A stretch of DNA of 40,427 nucleotides from an uncultured Lachnospiraceae bacterium (GTDB taxonomy: Bacteria > Bacillota > Clostridia > Lachnospirales > Lachnospiraceae), in assembly GCA_947630085.1 (NCBI GenBank), contig CANRGP010000011.1, positions 1-40,427 on the forward strand, given 5' to 3'. Under the pieces are notes generated by a model. That model was given only the letters and a program-made list of their open reading frames with translations. It was not told where the DNA came from and did not search any database. The translations under genes were made by a program, and so were the position numbers. Positions 40,427 to 40,427 of this stretch are shown piece by piece (the stretch's first letter is position 1; every line of letters starts with the position of its first letter).

Positions 40427-40427
40427 C

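Overview
The window looks like a chromosomal stretch of a GC-rich, anaerobic, spore-forming Clostridia bacterium, most likely Lachnospiraceae. This is inferred from strong AGGAGG ribosome binding sites, sigma-A promoters with 17-base spacers, a cobalamin riboswitch with an intrinsic terminator, an anaerobic radical-SAM activase-like gene, and the protein types (LytS-like SpoIIE phosphatase, DUF1846, DUF4234). No rRNA, tRNA, IS element or CRISPR array was found.

Layout. 0.2-7 kb: HD-domain hydrolase, M20 amidohydrolase, MATE exporter, an orphan HMA metal-binding protein behind an ArsR/SmtB-like operator, uridine kinase, a threonine-aldolase-type enzyme (minus strand) and a MYG1-family protein. 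7-10 kb: a minus-strand operon of two serine esterases and an ATP-grasp ligase. 10-13 kb: a small secreted peptide, a duplicated HTH/TPR regulator split by one in-frame TAG, and a divergent 0.4 kb transcription unit with a consensus promoter and a terminator but no ordinary gene. 13-19 kb: radical SAM protein, a small hypothetical protein, and an ABC transporter whose permease carries about 450 residues of extracytoplasmic coiled coil. 19-24 kb: CTP synthase, FtsH and an anion permease. 24-29.5 kb: a six-gene unit holding a receptor/SpoIIE phosphatase/anti-sigma-kinase fusion, a STAS protein, two small membrane proteins and a lipoprotein. 29.5-32.7 kb: a cobalamin riboswitch and a btuFCD-type importer. 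32.7-37.4 kb: a minus-strand operon DUF1846 - GNAT - hybrid histidine kinase. 37.5-40.4 kb: a formate/nitrite-family channel, an Rrf2/IscR-like regulator divergent from a frameshifted cysK, two short tandem-repeat loci, and the 3' end of a secreted carbohydrate-active protein.

Most likely to hold something undescribed: (1) the 10.0-13.05 kb locus, which resembles a peptide-responsive (RRNPP-like) regulatory system with an unusual HTH-TPR-HTH-TPR regulator, a convergent overlapping secreted peptide gene and a divergent orphan transcript; (2) the partner-switching operon at 24-29.5 kb, where sensor, phosphatase and kinase are fused and the output is unknown; (3) the ATP-grasp/esterase operon. 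All functions come from reading motifs by eye; no database search was possible.
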